Assembly (NCBI RefSeq): GCF_003412465.1
Contig: NZ_QTJV01000001.1
Location: 124,001-188,000, forward strand
Length of the DNA: 64,000 bases
Reading direction: 5' to 3'
Source: Chitinophaga silvisoli
GTDB taxonomy: Bacteria; Bacteroidota; Bacteroidia; Chitinophagales; Chitinophagaceae
A model generated the notes under the pieces. That model was not told the origin of the DNA, made no database searches, and saw only the letters and a program-made list of their open reading frames with translations. Position numbers and translations under genes: made by a program. Below are positions 34,153-42,559 of the stretch, one piece after another; the stretch's first letter is position 1, and the number at the start of each line of letters is the position of its first letter.

Positions 34153-35259
34153 ATGAAAAAGTATTTCCTGTTCGTTAGCATGCTTTTAGCCCTCGGCACC
34201 CAGGCACAGCACACGCTCATTCCAAAGAAGACCACACTGGCTGCAATGACGAAGACGAACCAGTATTTTATGGAGAAATGGCCGGATACAGGGAAGGAGA
34301 TCGTGCTGAATAAAACATGGCCTTCTAATATCTGGACCCGTGGTGTGTATTACGAAGGTCTCATGGCTTTGTATAGCGTTGACCCTAAAAAGTCCTATTA
34401 CGATTACGCAGTACAATGGGGTGAAAAACACAACTGGAACCTGCGGAATGGAATTAAAACCCGCAATGCGGATGACCAGGATTGCGGGCAGACGTACATT
34501 GATTTGTACCTGATAGATAAGCAGGCTGAGCGCATTGCCAATATCAAGGCCTCTATAGATACCATGTTGAAAACATCAAAGATCGACGACTGGCATTGGA
34601 TTGATGCAATTCAGATGGCCATGCCCGTAATGGCCCGTTTGGGTAAAATATATAAAGACACAGCCTACTACCATCGCATGTACGAGATGTATGAGTGGAC
34701 GAAAAATGGCTTGTACAATAAAGAAGAACATTTATGGTGGAGAGATAAGGATTTCATTCCTCCATACAAAGAACCTAATGGTCAGAACTGCTATTGGAGC
34801 CGCGGTAATGGCTGGGTATTAGCAGCCCTGGTAAGGACGATGGAACAGCTGCCTGAAAGTGCTCGTTATTATAAGATCTTACTGGACGATTTTAAGGAAA
34901 TGTCCGCAGCCTTGTTGCCTTTACAAAGAGAGGATGGCTTCTGGAATGCAAGTCTCCGTGATCCGGGGAATTATGGCGGGAAGGAGCTGACAGGTACTTC
35001 ATTATTTGTATATGGTATTACCTGGGGTATTCGTAAAGGTTACCTGGATAAGAAAACTTATTACCCGGTAGTGGTAAAAGCCTGGAACGCACTGGTAAAA
35101 GATTGTGTGCATGACAATGGCATGCTGGGTTTTGTGCAGAGTACCGGGAAGCAGCCCTCAGACGGTCAGCCTGTTACATTTGATAAGATCCCTGATTTTG
35201 AAGATTATGGCCTGGGATGTTTCCTGCTTGCAGGTAGCGAGATTTATAAATTAAAATAA
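34153..35259 (+). CDS. Unsaturated glucuronyl/rhamnogalacturonyl hydrolase (GH88/GH105)
   Basis: 368 residues. The signal peptide ends ALGTQAQ. The alpha/alpha barrel contains SNIWTRGVYYEGLMALYSV, DDWHWIDAIQMAMPVMARLG (the catalytic-Asp region of the YteR family), CYWSRGNGWVLAALVR, and TGTSLFVYGITWGIRKGYL. GH105 enzymes hydrate the double bond left by polysaccharide lyases and release the unsaturated uronic acid. It is in an operon with the preceding glycosidase. Pectin or ulvan-type fragments are likely substrates. Confidence 0.88.
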   Translation: MKKYFLFVSMLLALGTQAQHTLIPKKTTLAAMTKTNQYFMEKWPDTGKEIVLNKTWPSNIWTRGVYYEGLMALYSVDPKKSYYDYAVQWGEKHNWNLRNGIKTRNADDQDCGQTYIDLYLIDKQAERIANIKASIDTMLKTSKIDDWHWIDAIQMAMPVMARLGKIYKDTAYYHRMYEMYEWTKNGLYNKEEHLWWRDKDFIPPYKEPNGQNCYWSRGNGWVLAALVRTMEQLPESARYYKILLDDFKEMSAALLPLQREDGFWNASLRDPGNYGGKELTGTSLFVYGITWGIRKGYLDKKTYYPVVVKAWNALVKDCVHDNGMLGFVQSTGKQPSDGQPVTFDKIPDFEDYGLGCFLLAGSEIYKLK

Positions 35260-35592
35260 TTCCTTTTTTTCAATCGGTTGCATTTATTGCATTTGTTTTT
35301 GCCGGATTCCTCTTTTCCCTTCCGGCCCCCGGTTCCAACCCAGACCCAATTCTCATTTGCCGAAGGTAAAAGAGAATTGGGTCCTGCCTTTTCCTGAAAA
35401 ATTAAGCGTACCAACTACCTTTATTTAGAATAAAATCCCTATTTTTCACCCTGTGTGAATGAAAAACGAGCAGTAAGAAACCACGTCATTACTCAACAAA
35501 TAAGGTCTATGCGTCTCAACACTTTCGCTGCCAGCAATGGCTTTGCGTCCACGTTCACGTATATTTTAATCAATATAAAGCTCCACAAAACC
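35260..35592. other. Intergenic spacer of 333 bases
   Basis: The spacer contains the terminator at 35344-35382 and a weak TACCTTTA -7-like element near 35414. An open frame continues upstream of the next gene from 35455, but it has no signal of coding. Nothing else is seen. Confidence 0.6.
35344..35382 (+). terminator. Terminator-like hairpin after GH105
   Basis: ACCCAATTCTC (35344-35354) pairs with GAGAATTGGGT (35372-35382), loop 17 bases, extended by CAG/CTG around a bulge, then CCTTTTCC. It ends the glycosidase/GH105 transcript. Confidence 0.65.
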
Positions 35593-38040
35593 ATGAACAA
35601 ATTTTTGGGTATTGCCGCGCTGTTGCTCGCTCAGCAACTGCATGCGCAGCAGCAACTGGCTCCTGCCTATCCACTGGTCACTCACGATCCTTATTTCAGC
35701 ATCTGGTCTGCTACAGACGATCTGACTGCTTCAGCTACCCGTCACTGGACCGGTGCCGAACAGCCTATTGTAGGTATGCTGAAAGTGGATGGCATCACTT
35801 ACCGTGTACTCGGCCGCCAGGGCGAACACTTTGATGGTATCGTACCTGCTGCCGACGAAAAGAAATACACTGTATCTTATACAGAAACAGCACCTGCTGC
35901 TGACTGGATGTCTCCTGCCTTCGTTGAAAAAGGATGGCAGACCGGCGAAGCTCCTTTTACCAACGACAAACACATGTCTGGTACACAATGGAACACCCGC
36001 GACATTTGGGTACGCCGCTCTTTCAACCTGAATAGTGTTCCTTCAGAACCACTGTTCCTGAAGGTTAACCACGATGATAACGCTGAAGTATATATTAATG
36101 GTACGAAAGCTTACAGCTACGATGGCTGGTTGAATCACATTCAATATTTCCCTATCAGCGACGATGTAAAGAAACTCCTGAAGAAAGGTAAAAATGTACT
36201 GGCCATACATGTTACCAACAACCAGGGGGGTGCTTACCTCGATGCGGGAATCTCAGTAAAACCAAAGAATGCAATGGCAGATGCTATTCAGCCTGCCGTG
36301 CAAAAAAACGTGCAGCTGACAGCAACACAAACTACATACACCTTCACCTGTGGTAAGGTTGATCTGACACTGAATTTCCTCTCTCCTTTATTATTGAATG
36401 ACCTGGACCTGATGTCTCGTCCGGTATCTTATATCAGCTACAAGGTGCAATCAAACGATGGCGCACAGCACGATGTACAGGTGTACTTCGGTGCAAGTTC
36501 CACTCTCGCTACCAATACTGCTGCTCAGGAAGTAACAGCACAACAGCTTAACAGCAATGGTTTGTCCATCCTGAAAGCAGGTACGAAAGAGCAGGCCATC
36601 CTGGCGAAGAAGGGCGATGACCTTCGCATCGACTGGGGATATGTATATGTAGCAGTACCGAAAGAAGCAAATGCTACCCAGACAATAACTACAGATGGTG
36701 ATGCCATTGCTGCCTTCGTAGGTAAACCAAAAACAGTAAACAGTGGCAAACAACTGATGCTGAACACAGTGGTAAAACTGGGTAAAGTAGGCGCAACATC
36801 CAAAGAGCAGGTAGTGCTGATTGGTTACGATGACATCTATAGCATTCAGTACTTCGGTACTAATCTCCGTCCATGGTGGAAGAAGGATGATAGTTTCACC
36901 ATCGAAAAAGAACTGGCTGCAGCAAATAAAGATTATGGTGCTATCCTGGCACGTTGTAACACCTTCGACAAACAGATGTATGCCGATGCTACCAAAGCAG
37001 GTGGCGATACTTATGCAAAATTGTGCGTACTCGGGTATCGTCAGAGCATCGCTGCACACAAGTTGGTGAAGAGCCCTACCGGTGAAATCCTGTTCCTTTC
37101 CAAAGAGAATTTCAGCAATGGCTGTATCAATACGGTAGATGTCACTTATCCTTCCGCTCCTTTGTTCCTGATCTACAATCCTGATCTGATGAAGGGTATG
37201 ACAAACGGTATCTTCTACTTCAGCGAAAGCGGTAAATATACTGAGCCTTATGCAGCACATGACCTGGGTACATATCCGCTGGCAAATGGCCAGGTATATG
37301 GCGAAGGTATGCCTGTAGAAGAATCAGGAAATATGATCATTCTGACAGCTGCTATTGCTAAAGCAGAAGGTAATGCAGACTATGCGAAGAAGCACTGGAA
37401 GACGCTTACTACCTGGGCAGAGTACCTGTTGAAAGAAGGTTTCGATCCTGCTAACCAACTGTGTACGGACGACTTTGCCGGCCACCTGGCACGTAATGCA
37501 AACCTGTCAGTAAAGGCAATCGTAGGCCTGGGCTGTTATGCAAGTCTGGCTGATCAGCTGGGAGAGAAAGCGACAGCAGAAAAATTCAGAACAGCTGCCA
37601 GGAACATGGTGGCTAACTGGATCAAACTGGCTGATGATGGAGACCACTTTACACTGGCTTTTGAACGCAAGGGTACCTGGAGCCAGAAGTACAACCTGGT
37701 TTGGGACAAGGTACTGGGTTTGGACCTGTTTCCTAAGGCAGTATATGACAAGGAAATTAAGTACTACCTGACACAACAACAGAAATATGGTTTGCCGCTG
37801 GATAGCCGTAAGACTTACACTAAATCTGACTGGATTGTGTGGACGGCTACATTGACCGATAACCAATCTGATTTTGAAGCGCTGATCACACCGGTGTATA
37901 AATATGCACTGGAGACCAGCAGCCGTGTACCTATTTCTGACTGGCATGAGACGACCGATGGTAAGATGGTAGGCTTCCAGGCGAGAAGTGTGGTAGGTGG
38001 TTATTTTATGGAAATGTTATCAAAGAAGCTGGGTAAATAA
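35593..38040 (+). CDS. DUF4964/DUF5127/DUF4965/DUF1793 (glutaminase A-like) secreted protein
   Basis: 815 residues from the ATG at 35593, where a signal peptide begins (MNKFLGIAALLLAQQLHAQ). The N-terminal domain has LAPAYPLVTHDPYFSIWSAT and HWTGAEQPIVGMLKVDG (DUF4964). A beta domain follows (DIWVRRSFNLNSVP, NVLAIHVTNNQGGAYLD) and then the DUF4965/DUF1793 alpha/alpha barrel (YRQSIAAHKLVKSPTG, FSNGCINTVDVTYPSAPLF, SGNMIILTAAIAKAEG, WNLVWDKVLGLDLF-like, ISDWHETTDGKMVGFQARSV). Fungal relatives are called glutaminase A; Bacteroidota relatives often sit near glycan genes. The true activity is not clear. Confidence 0.85.
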   Translation: MNKFLGIAALLLAQQLHAQQQLAPAYPLVTHDPYFSIWSATDDLTASATRHWTGAEQPIVGMLKVDGITYRVLGRQGEHFDGIVPAADEKKYTVSYTETAPAADWMSPAFVEKGWQTGEAPFTNDKHMSGTQWNTRDIWVRRSFNLNSVPSEPLFLKVNHDDNAEVYINGTKAYSYDGWLNHIQYFPISDDVKKLLKKGKNVLAIHVTNNQGGAYLDAGISVKPKNAMADAIQPAVQKNVQLTATQTTYTFTCGKVDLTLNFLSPLLLNDLDLMSRPVSYISYKVQSNDGAQHDVQVYFGASSTLATNTAAQEVTAQQLNSNGLSILKAGTKEQAILAKKGDDLRIDWGYVYVAVPKEANATQTITTDGDAIAAFVGKPKTVNSGKQLMLNTVVKLGKVGATSKEQVVLIGYDDIYSIQYFGTNLRPWWKKDDSFTIEKELAAANKDYGAILARCNTFDKQMYADATKAGGDTYAKLCVLGYRQSIAAHKLVKSPTGEILFLSKENFSNGCINTVDVTYPSAPLFLIYNPDLMKGMTNGIFYFSESGKYTEPYAAHDLGTYPLANGQVYGEGMPVEESGNMIILTAAIAKAEGNADYAKKHWKTLTTWAEYLLKEGFDPANQLCTDDFAGHLARNANLSVKAIVGLGCYASLADQLGEKATAEKFRTAARNMVANWIKLADDGDHFTLAFERKGTWSQKYNLVWDKVLGLDLFPKAVYDKEIKYYLTQQQKYGLPLDSRKTYTKSDWIVWTATLTDNQSDFEALITPVYKYALETSSRVPISDWHETTDGKMVGFQARSVVGGYFMEMLSKKLGK

Positions 38041-38063
38041 TTGGCTGCAATCAGCCGGAATAG

Positions 38064-38095
38064 GATGGGGAGGCCTTTCTACGGGCTTCCCCATC
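38064..38095 (+). terminator. Terminator of the DUF4965 gene
   Basis: GATGGGGAGGCC (38064-38075) pairs with GGCTTCCCCATC (38084-38095) with one G-U pair, followed by TTTGTTTTG. It lies 24 bases after the stop. Confidence 0.8.
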
Positions 38096-38147
38096 TTTGT
38101 TTTGAGGGTGTAGTAATTGTACTACACGTCACGAAAACAGGCTTGTT

Positions 38148-38325
38148 TATATTTGTGATGCACTATGTCATACTATCCTGAGACTTCACTATTGGTAATT
38201 AACAATCTGAAATAATTTATTCAATATATATGTATATGAGCATGGTCATATACTGTTAAGAGCTTGGTTTTTATTAGGATATGGTAGAAAAAGGTTGTCA
38301 TTCCTGGCGACCTTTCCTTTTAAAT
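38148..38325 (+). ncRNA. Candidate small RNA
   Basis: TATATTTG (38148-38155) is a perfect -7 element. About 80 bases further, GTATATGA/TCATATAC (38232-38239 with 38246-38253) forms a hairpin. A terminator-like stem, AAAGGTTGTC with GGCGACCTTT, then CCTTTTAAA, ends near 38325. The segment has no ORF and is bounded by terminators on both sides, so a transcript of about 150 bases is plausible. GTAGTA/TACTAC (38110-38125) upstream may be an operator. The prediction is by eye only. Confidence 0.35.
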
Positions 38326-38358
38326 CTTATTTATTCCTTTACCTACATTACATTGTTG

Positions 38359-38396
38359 AACGCATAAGGCCTGGCAACTGCCAGGCCTTATGCGTT
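38359..38396. terminator. 17-bp perfect hairpin, terminator-like
   Basis: 38359-38375 pairs with 38380-38396 across an AACT loop, followed by TATAAAAAAA on the plus strand. On the minus strand it ends with AACAATG, so it is not a clean terminator in that direction. No gene lies directly before it. Confidence 0.7.
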
Positions 38397-38408
38397 TATA
38401 AAAAAAGC

Positions 38409-38433
38409 GCCTGCGAATACTTGTTTCGCAGGC
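38409..38433. terminator. 9-bp hairpin, terminator-like on minus strand
   Basis: GCCTGCGAA (38409-38417) pairs with TTCGCAGGC (38425-38433). Read on the minus strand it is followed by GCTTTTTT (38408-38401), so it could end a minus-strand transcript from the small gene at 38904-39143 through the repeat array. Confidence 0.6.
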
Positions 38434-38447
38434 TGCTCACTTTTTTG

Positions 38448-38826
38448 GGAAATGGATGCCTATTGAGGAAATAAAATGGATGTAATAAGGAAACAATGAA
38501 TGTTTGGGGTTTGGGGAACAATGAACGAAACGGGGAAACAATGAATATTTGGGGCCGGCACTGTGGATGAAAAATCGGGGGTCGTTAATGGGATGAAAGA
38601 TCGGGGGCAGCAATTGGATGAAATGCAATGGTCACAATTGGACGAAAAGTTTGGAGCTTACAATTGGACGAAAAAGTTTGGGCAAAATGGATGAAAGATT
38701 CAGGGTGAAATGGATGAAAGATCGGGGGTAAAATGGATGAAATTTTTGGGAGCTTACAAATGGATGAAGCTATTTTAGAGTTACAATGGGTGAAACTTTT
38801 GGGAGTTTACAATTAGATGAAAACTG
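38448..38826 (+). repeat. Degenerate AATGGATGAAAGATCGGGGG array, about 16 units
   Basis: A region of about 380 bases consists of diverged copies of ATGGATGAA followed by a G-rich segment, at spacings of about 20-33 bases. The clearest units are near 38693, 38714 and 38735. First units are more diverged (ATGAATGTTTGGGG, ATGAACGAAACGGGG). The plus strand is strongly purine-rich with several GGGG runs. No convincing ORF covers it on either strand. It is not a CRISPR array, since both repeat and spacing are irregular. Confidence 0.75.
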
Positions 38827-38903
38827 CTTGCACTAAACGAATAAGTATCATATCAAATGGTTCTTACAGGAACCCGGCTCTTACAGGAGCCATTGAAGAA
38901 TAT

Positions 38904-39143
38904 TTAATTCTCACTGAAACAGCTGAAAAACCGACGAGCTACATGTTTAAATCTATTCACGTCTTCTTCGCTTTCCAGTTCCATATCGAAATGAGTATTG
39001 GTCGTATTATAATATTGTAACGCTGCCGCTGCAATGTCGATATTACCATTGGCATCTGCAGTTGCTCTGATAAAGCGGCTATTTGAATTCAAATAGTGAA
39101 GCGCCTTAATGTCAAAATCGAAAGTGATGATACCGTTTGCCAT
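38904..39143 (-). CDS. Small hypothetical protein
   Basis: 79 residues, ATG start. MANGIITFDFDIKALHYL, FIRATADANGNIDIAAAALQY and MELESEEDVNRFKHVARRFF give a balanced, globular composition with predicted strand-helix alternation. The frame is clean and there is no competing supported gene: the plus-strand esterase starts later, at 39228. It is divergent from the esterase and upstream of the repeat array on its own strand. I do not recognise the family. Confidence 0.5.
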   Translation of the reverse strand: MANGIITFDFDIKALHYLNSNSRFIRATADANGNIDIAAAALQYYNTTNTHFDMELESEEDVNRFKHVARRFFSCFSEN

Positions 39144-39227
39144 GATAGTTTCATTTTAATAAAAACTGTTATAAAAAATTCGTGCCAAACTTTTGTAACT
39201 TGTACAGATCATTTAAAAACACATTCC

Positions 39228-40673
39228 ATGCGATTATCCACGATCCTCAGTACCACTGTGTTATCATTATTTACTACTTTTTGTTATGCTGATATTAAAT
39301 TGCCTGCTTTAGTTGGAAGCAATATGGTGTTGCAGCGTAATAAACCATTACACATATGGGGATGGGCCGATAAAGGCGAGGCTGTAGCTGTTACTTTTAA
39401 AGGAAAAACAGTTAAAACTGTTGCAACAGAAAAAGGTAAATGGCAAATCACATTACCCGCAATGCCTGCTGGTGGCCCTTACGAAATGACGTTAAAAGGA
39501 AAGAACACTATCCACCTCGATAATATATTATTAGGGGAAGTGTGGGTAGCTTCCGGCCAGTCCAATATGGAAATGCCGCTACAGGGCTGGGGCAAGATCC
39601 GCAACTATGAGCAGGAAGTCAAAGCCGCCAACTATCCTGATATCCGTTTGCTCATGATAAAACGTACAACCAGTACCGTGGCGCTGGATACAGCAGCTGT
39701 CTGGGACGGTGCCTGGCAGGCCTGTACGCCGCAAAGTATTCCTGAATTTTCTGCCGTGGCCTACTTTTTTGCCCGCGAAATAAATGGTTATGAGCAGGTA
39801 CCGGTGGGAATCATCCTCACATCGTGGGGAGGCACTGTAGCAGAAGCGTGGACGAGTGGGGAATCTTTGAAGAAAATGCCTGCGTTTGCGGACTCTGTGA
39901 AGAAGTATGAACAACTGTCCACACCGGAGTCTCCATCTAATCCAAATAAAGTCACACTTTTATATAATGCAATGATTCATCCGGTAATACCTTATACAAT
40001 CCGTGGAGTGATCTGGTACCAGGGAGAGAGCAATGCGGGCAGGGCCTACCAATACCGGGAATTATTCCCACTCATGATAAAGGACTGGCGCAGGCAATGG
40101 AAGCAGGGGGACTTTCCTTTTTATTTCGTGCAGCTGGCTAATTTCAAGGATGTGGATGCGCAGCCGGTGGAGTCTGACTGGGCAGAATTGCGTGAAGCGC
40201 AGTTAAAAACATTGTCATTGCCAGCCACAGGTATGGCTTCGGCGATTGATATCGGAGATGCAAAGGATATTCATCCTAAAAACAAGCAGGAGGTAGGCCA
40301 TCGGCTGGCTCTCATCGCAAGGGCACAGGTGTATGGAGAGAAGATTGCTTATTCCGGCCCTGTCTACGTGTCTAAACAGGTGGCAGGAAATAAAGTCACG
40401 CTCAACTTCAGGAATACCAATGAAGGCTTGCAGGCAAAGCAGGGGGGAACCTTAAAAGGTTTCGCTGTTGCCGGTGAGGATAAGCAATTCCATTGGGCGC
40501 AGGCCACAATTAAAGGAAATCAGGTAGTAGTGTGGAGTGAAGAAGTGCCACATCCTGTGGCGGTGAGGTATAATTGGGCCAATAATCCACAGGGAAATTT
40601 ATATAATGGTGCCGGATTGCCCGCAAGCCCCTTCAGGACAGATGACTGGCCGGGGCTGACCTTCGGGAAGTAA
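39228..40673 (+). CDS. SGNH-type sialate/xylan O-acetylesterase
   Basis: 481 residues from the ATG at 39228, which begins a signal peptide (MRLSTILSTTVLSLFTTFCYA). The N-terminal part KLPALVGSNMVLQRNKPLHI and GWADKGEAVAVTFKGKTVKT is the usual beta domain. The catalytic Ser is in VASGQSNMEMPLQG, block III is VIWYQGESNAGRAYQYRELF, and block V is DIGDAKDIHPKNKQEVGHRL with the Asp/His pair. This matches sialate 9-O-acetylesterase (SASA) proteins, which in glycan loci remove acetyl groups from side chains. Confidence 0.9.
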   Translation: MRLSTILSTTVLSLFTTFCYADIKLPALVGSNMVLQRNKPLHIWGWADKGEAVAVTFKGKTVKTVATEKGKWQITLPAMPAGGPYEMTLKGKNTIHLDNILLGEVWVASGQSNMEMPLQGWGKIRNYEQEVKAANYPDIRLLMIKRTTSTVALDTAAVWDGAWQACTPQSIPEFSAVAYFFAREINGYEQVPVGIILTSWGGTVAEAWTSGESLKKMPAFADSVKKYEQLSTPESPSNPNKVTLLYNAMIHPVIPYTIRGVIWYQGESNAGRAYQYRELFPLMIKDWRRQWKQGDFPFYFVQLANFKDVDAQPVESDWAELREAQLKTLSLPATGMASAIDIGDAKDIHPKNKQEVGHRLALIARAQVYGEKIAYSGPVYVSKQVAGNKVTLNFRNTNEGLQAKQGGTLKGFAVAGEDKQFHWAQATIKGNQVVVWSEEVPHPVAVRYNWANNPQGNLYNGAGLPASPFRTDDWPGLTFGK

Positions 40674-40713
40674 GGTTGAATTTTTAAGCTGGCCGCAGGC
40701 CGTTTTTTTCCAA

Positions 40714-40757
40714 CGCCGATCACTGATACCATAGGCATCAGTGATCGGCGATTTTTT
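40714..40757 (+). terminator. Terminator of the esterase gene
   Basis: A 14-bp perfect stem (40714-40727 with 40737-40750) with a 9-base loop is followed by ATTTTTTT. A smaller GGCCGCAGGCC hairpin with a T run precedes it (from 40691), giving tandem terminators. Confidence 0.92.
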
Positions 40758-40765
40758 TACCTTTG
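40758..40765 (+). promoter_or_regulatory. -7 element of the EamA transporter promoter
   Basis: TACCTTTG matches TAnnTTTG and lies 24 bases before the ATG at 40789, directly after the T run of the esterase terminator. The -33 region would fall inside the terminator stem. Confidence 0.5.
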
Positions 40766-40788
40766 GACAAGTAACCAGGGTGTATCAA

Positions 40789-41664
40789 ATGCGTCAAGTT
40801 GTATTCGGTGTATTATTCGCCATGCTATGGGCTTCGGCCAGCGTGGCTACAAAGATTGGGATCAGGTCCGCAGAACCATTAATATTAGCCAACTTTCGGT
40901 TTTTCCTCGCAGGAGGTGGTATGTTGCTATTCGCTTATCTTGTCCAGAAAGGGAAACATAGAATGCCTAAGGGCAATGAATGGAAGCAGCTGCTCATATT
41001 TGGCCTGCTGAATACCACCTTATACCTGAGTCTATATGTCATAGCCATGAAATCTGTCTCGGCCGGTATCGGTACCCTGGCTACGGCAACCAATCCTTTA
41101 TTCATTATGGCGATATCAGCTTTATGGCTCAAGCGACCATTAAAATGGTATGAGGTCACCGGGATGTTCCTGGGCTTATCGGGTGTTGCCATTGCTACTT
41201 ATCCATCACTGGCCCAAAGTCATGGCTCCCTCGCAGGACTGATTATATTATTGACAGGTATGCTATCCGTCTCTGCAGCTACAGTCTATTATTCACGTAT
41301 CCAATGGGAGTTATCAAATCTTGTGATCAATGGCTGGCAGGTCTTTTTGGGAGGTTTGCTGCTATTGCCTTTTACCTGCTTCACTTCAGATTTTTCTGCT
41401 ACAAAATACGATCTCAATTTCTGGGGCGGACTATTATGGCTGGTGCTGCCGGTATCGGTGACCGCTTTACAACTCTTTTTTTACCTGGTAAAACGGGATG
41501 CAGTGCGGGCATCATTATGGCTTTTTCTGTGTCCGGTGTTTGGGTTTATTTATGCCGCGATTTTATTGCATGAAGCGATTACATGGTTTACATGGGTTGG
41601 GACGATTTTAGTAATTGGAGGGCTCTATTTAGGGCAGCGCGAGAAGTTTGCCAGTAAAAGCTGA
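40789..41664 (+). CDS. EamA/DMT family transporter
   Basis: 291 residues from the ATG at 40789, chosen because the first membrane segment starts at once (MRQVVFGVLFAMLWASASVA). Ten hydrophobic segments in two EamA repeats are visible: for example ANFRFFLAGGGMLLFAYLV and FGLLNTTLYLSLYVIAM in the first, LAGLIILLTGMLSVSAATVY and PVFGFIYAAILLHEAITW in the second. It exports or imports a small metabolite; the substrate is unknown. Confidence 0.9.
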   Translation: MRQVVFGVLFAMLWASASVATKIGIRSAEPLILANFRFFLAGGGMLLFAYLVQKGKHRMPKGNEWKQLLIFGLLNTTLYLSLYVIAMKSVSAGIGTLATATNPLFIMAISALWLKRPLKWYEVTGMFLGLSGVAIATYPSLAQSHGSLAGLIILLTGMLSVSAATVYYSRIQWELSNLVINGWQVFLGGLLLLPFTCFTSDFSATKYDLNFWGGLLWLVLPVSVTALQLFFYLVKRDAVRASLWLFLCPVFGFIYAAILLHEAITWFTWVGTILVIGGLYLGQREKFASKS

Positions 41665-41683
41665 TTATTCATTAAATTTAATA

Positions 41684-42265
41684 ATGCCGAACCTTTATAT
41701 AATAGCAGGTTGCAATGGCGCTGGTAAGACGACGGCCAGTTATACCGTACTGCCTGAGATATTGGAATGTAAGGAGTTTGTAAATGCAGACAGTATTGCA
41801 GCAGGGTTATCTCCATTTAATCCGGAAAGTGTGGCGCTTGAAGCTGGTAGATTAATGCTGCAAAGAATAAATACCTTATTGGAAGAGAATGTGGATTTTG
41901 CTTTTGAGACAACTTTATCTACAAGAAGCTATGCTTCCTTCATAAAGAAAGCCAGAACAGTAGGCTACACAGTGACCTTATTATACTTTTGGCTAAATTC
42001 TCCTGAGTTTGCTATGTCCAGAGTGGCTGAACGCGTAGAAAGGGGAGGGCACAACATTCCTGAAGATATTATAAAAAGAAGATACTATAGAGGTATTTAT
42101 AATCTGCTTAAGTTGTATATCCCTATTTGCAATATTTGGACAGTTTTAAATAATATGTCTGCAGTACCTGAAGAAATAGCTAGTGGATATGCGGATGTTG
42201 AAACTATAATTATAAATCCCGATATTTGGGATGAAATTTTACATCAAGGTAATCACCATGAGTAG
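41684..42265 (+). CDS. Zeta-toxin-like P-loop kinase
   Basis: 193 residues from the ATG at 41684. Walker A is IIAGCNGAGKTT near the N-terminus. CKEFVNADSIAAGLSPFNPE supplies the catalytic Asp region, and FAFETTLSTRSYASFIKKAR plus RVAERVERGGHNIPEDIIKR (R..RV..GGHnIP) are diagnostic of the zeta toxin / predicted ABC-type ATPase family. Zeta kinases phosphorylate UDP-sugars in toxin-antitoxin systems. It overlaps a small downstream gene by 8 bases, which may be its antitoxin or regulator. Toxicity is not certain. Confidence 0.85.
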   Translation: MPNLYIIAGCNGAGKTTASYTVLPEILECKEFVNADSIAAGLSPFNPESVALEAGRLMLQRINTLLEENVDFAFETTLSTRSYASFIKKARTVGYTVTLLYFWLNSPEFAMSRVAERVERGGHNIPEDIIKRRYYRGIYNLLKLYIPICNIWTVLNNMSAVPEEIASGYADVETIIINPDIWDEILHQGNHHE

Positions 42266-42446
42266 TAAAGAAAAGGAAATTAGGGAGTTCTCAGAGAAGA
42301 TGCTTAAAGGCACTGCATTGGCTTTGAAAAAGCTGGTGGAGGCCCGTGCTGCTAATAATGAAACGATGATTGTTTCCGATAATAATGGGAAATTCAAAAA
42401 AGTACCAGCCAGGGAATTATTAGATATTGTAAGGAAACAATCCTAG
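42258..42446 (+). CDS. Small partner protein of the zeta-like kinase
   Basis: 62 residues from the ATG at 42258. It starts inside the kinase gene (8-base overlap), so it is translationally coupled. The protein is helical and charged (KEIREFSEKMLKGTALALKK) with a C-terminal strand-turn part (MIVSDNNGKFKKVPARELL). It may be an antitoxin-like partner in a toxin-first pair, but it does not look like epsilon or PezA. The function is inferred from position. Confidence 0.7.
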   Translation: MSSKEKEIREFSEKMLKGTALALKKLVEARAANNETMIVSDNNGKFKKVPARELLDIVRKQS

Positions 42447-42559
42447 CACTTCTCGTCCGCTTGCGGACACCACTCCACCCAAAACCGAACACCCCCTCCC
42501 CACAACTCCCTGACTATCAACTACCTTCCTCCTGGCACCATTCTCGCTGCCCCTCCGCT

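Noticed and set aside
35455..35592. N-terminal extension of the DUF4964/4965 protein
   Set aside because: The extension is unlike secreted protein starts; a clear signal peptide begins at 35593.
36451..37260. 269-residue minus-strand ORF within the DUF4965 gene
   Set aside because: Antisense shadow of a clear coding gene with Cys/Ile-rich, non-globular composition.
38448..38826. CRISPR array
   Set aside because: Repeat units are diverged and spacing is irregular; there are no unique spacers of constant length and no cas genes.
38817..39020. 67-residue plus-strand ORF at the end of the repeat array
   Set aside because: It overlaps the better-supported minus-strand gene at 38904-39143 and its translation looks random.
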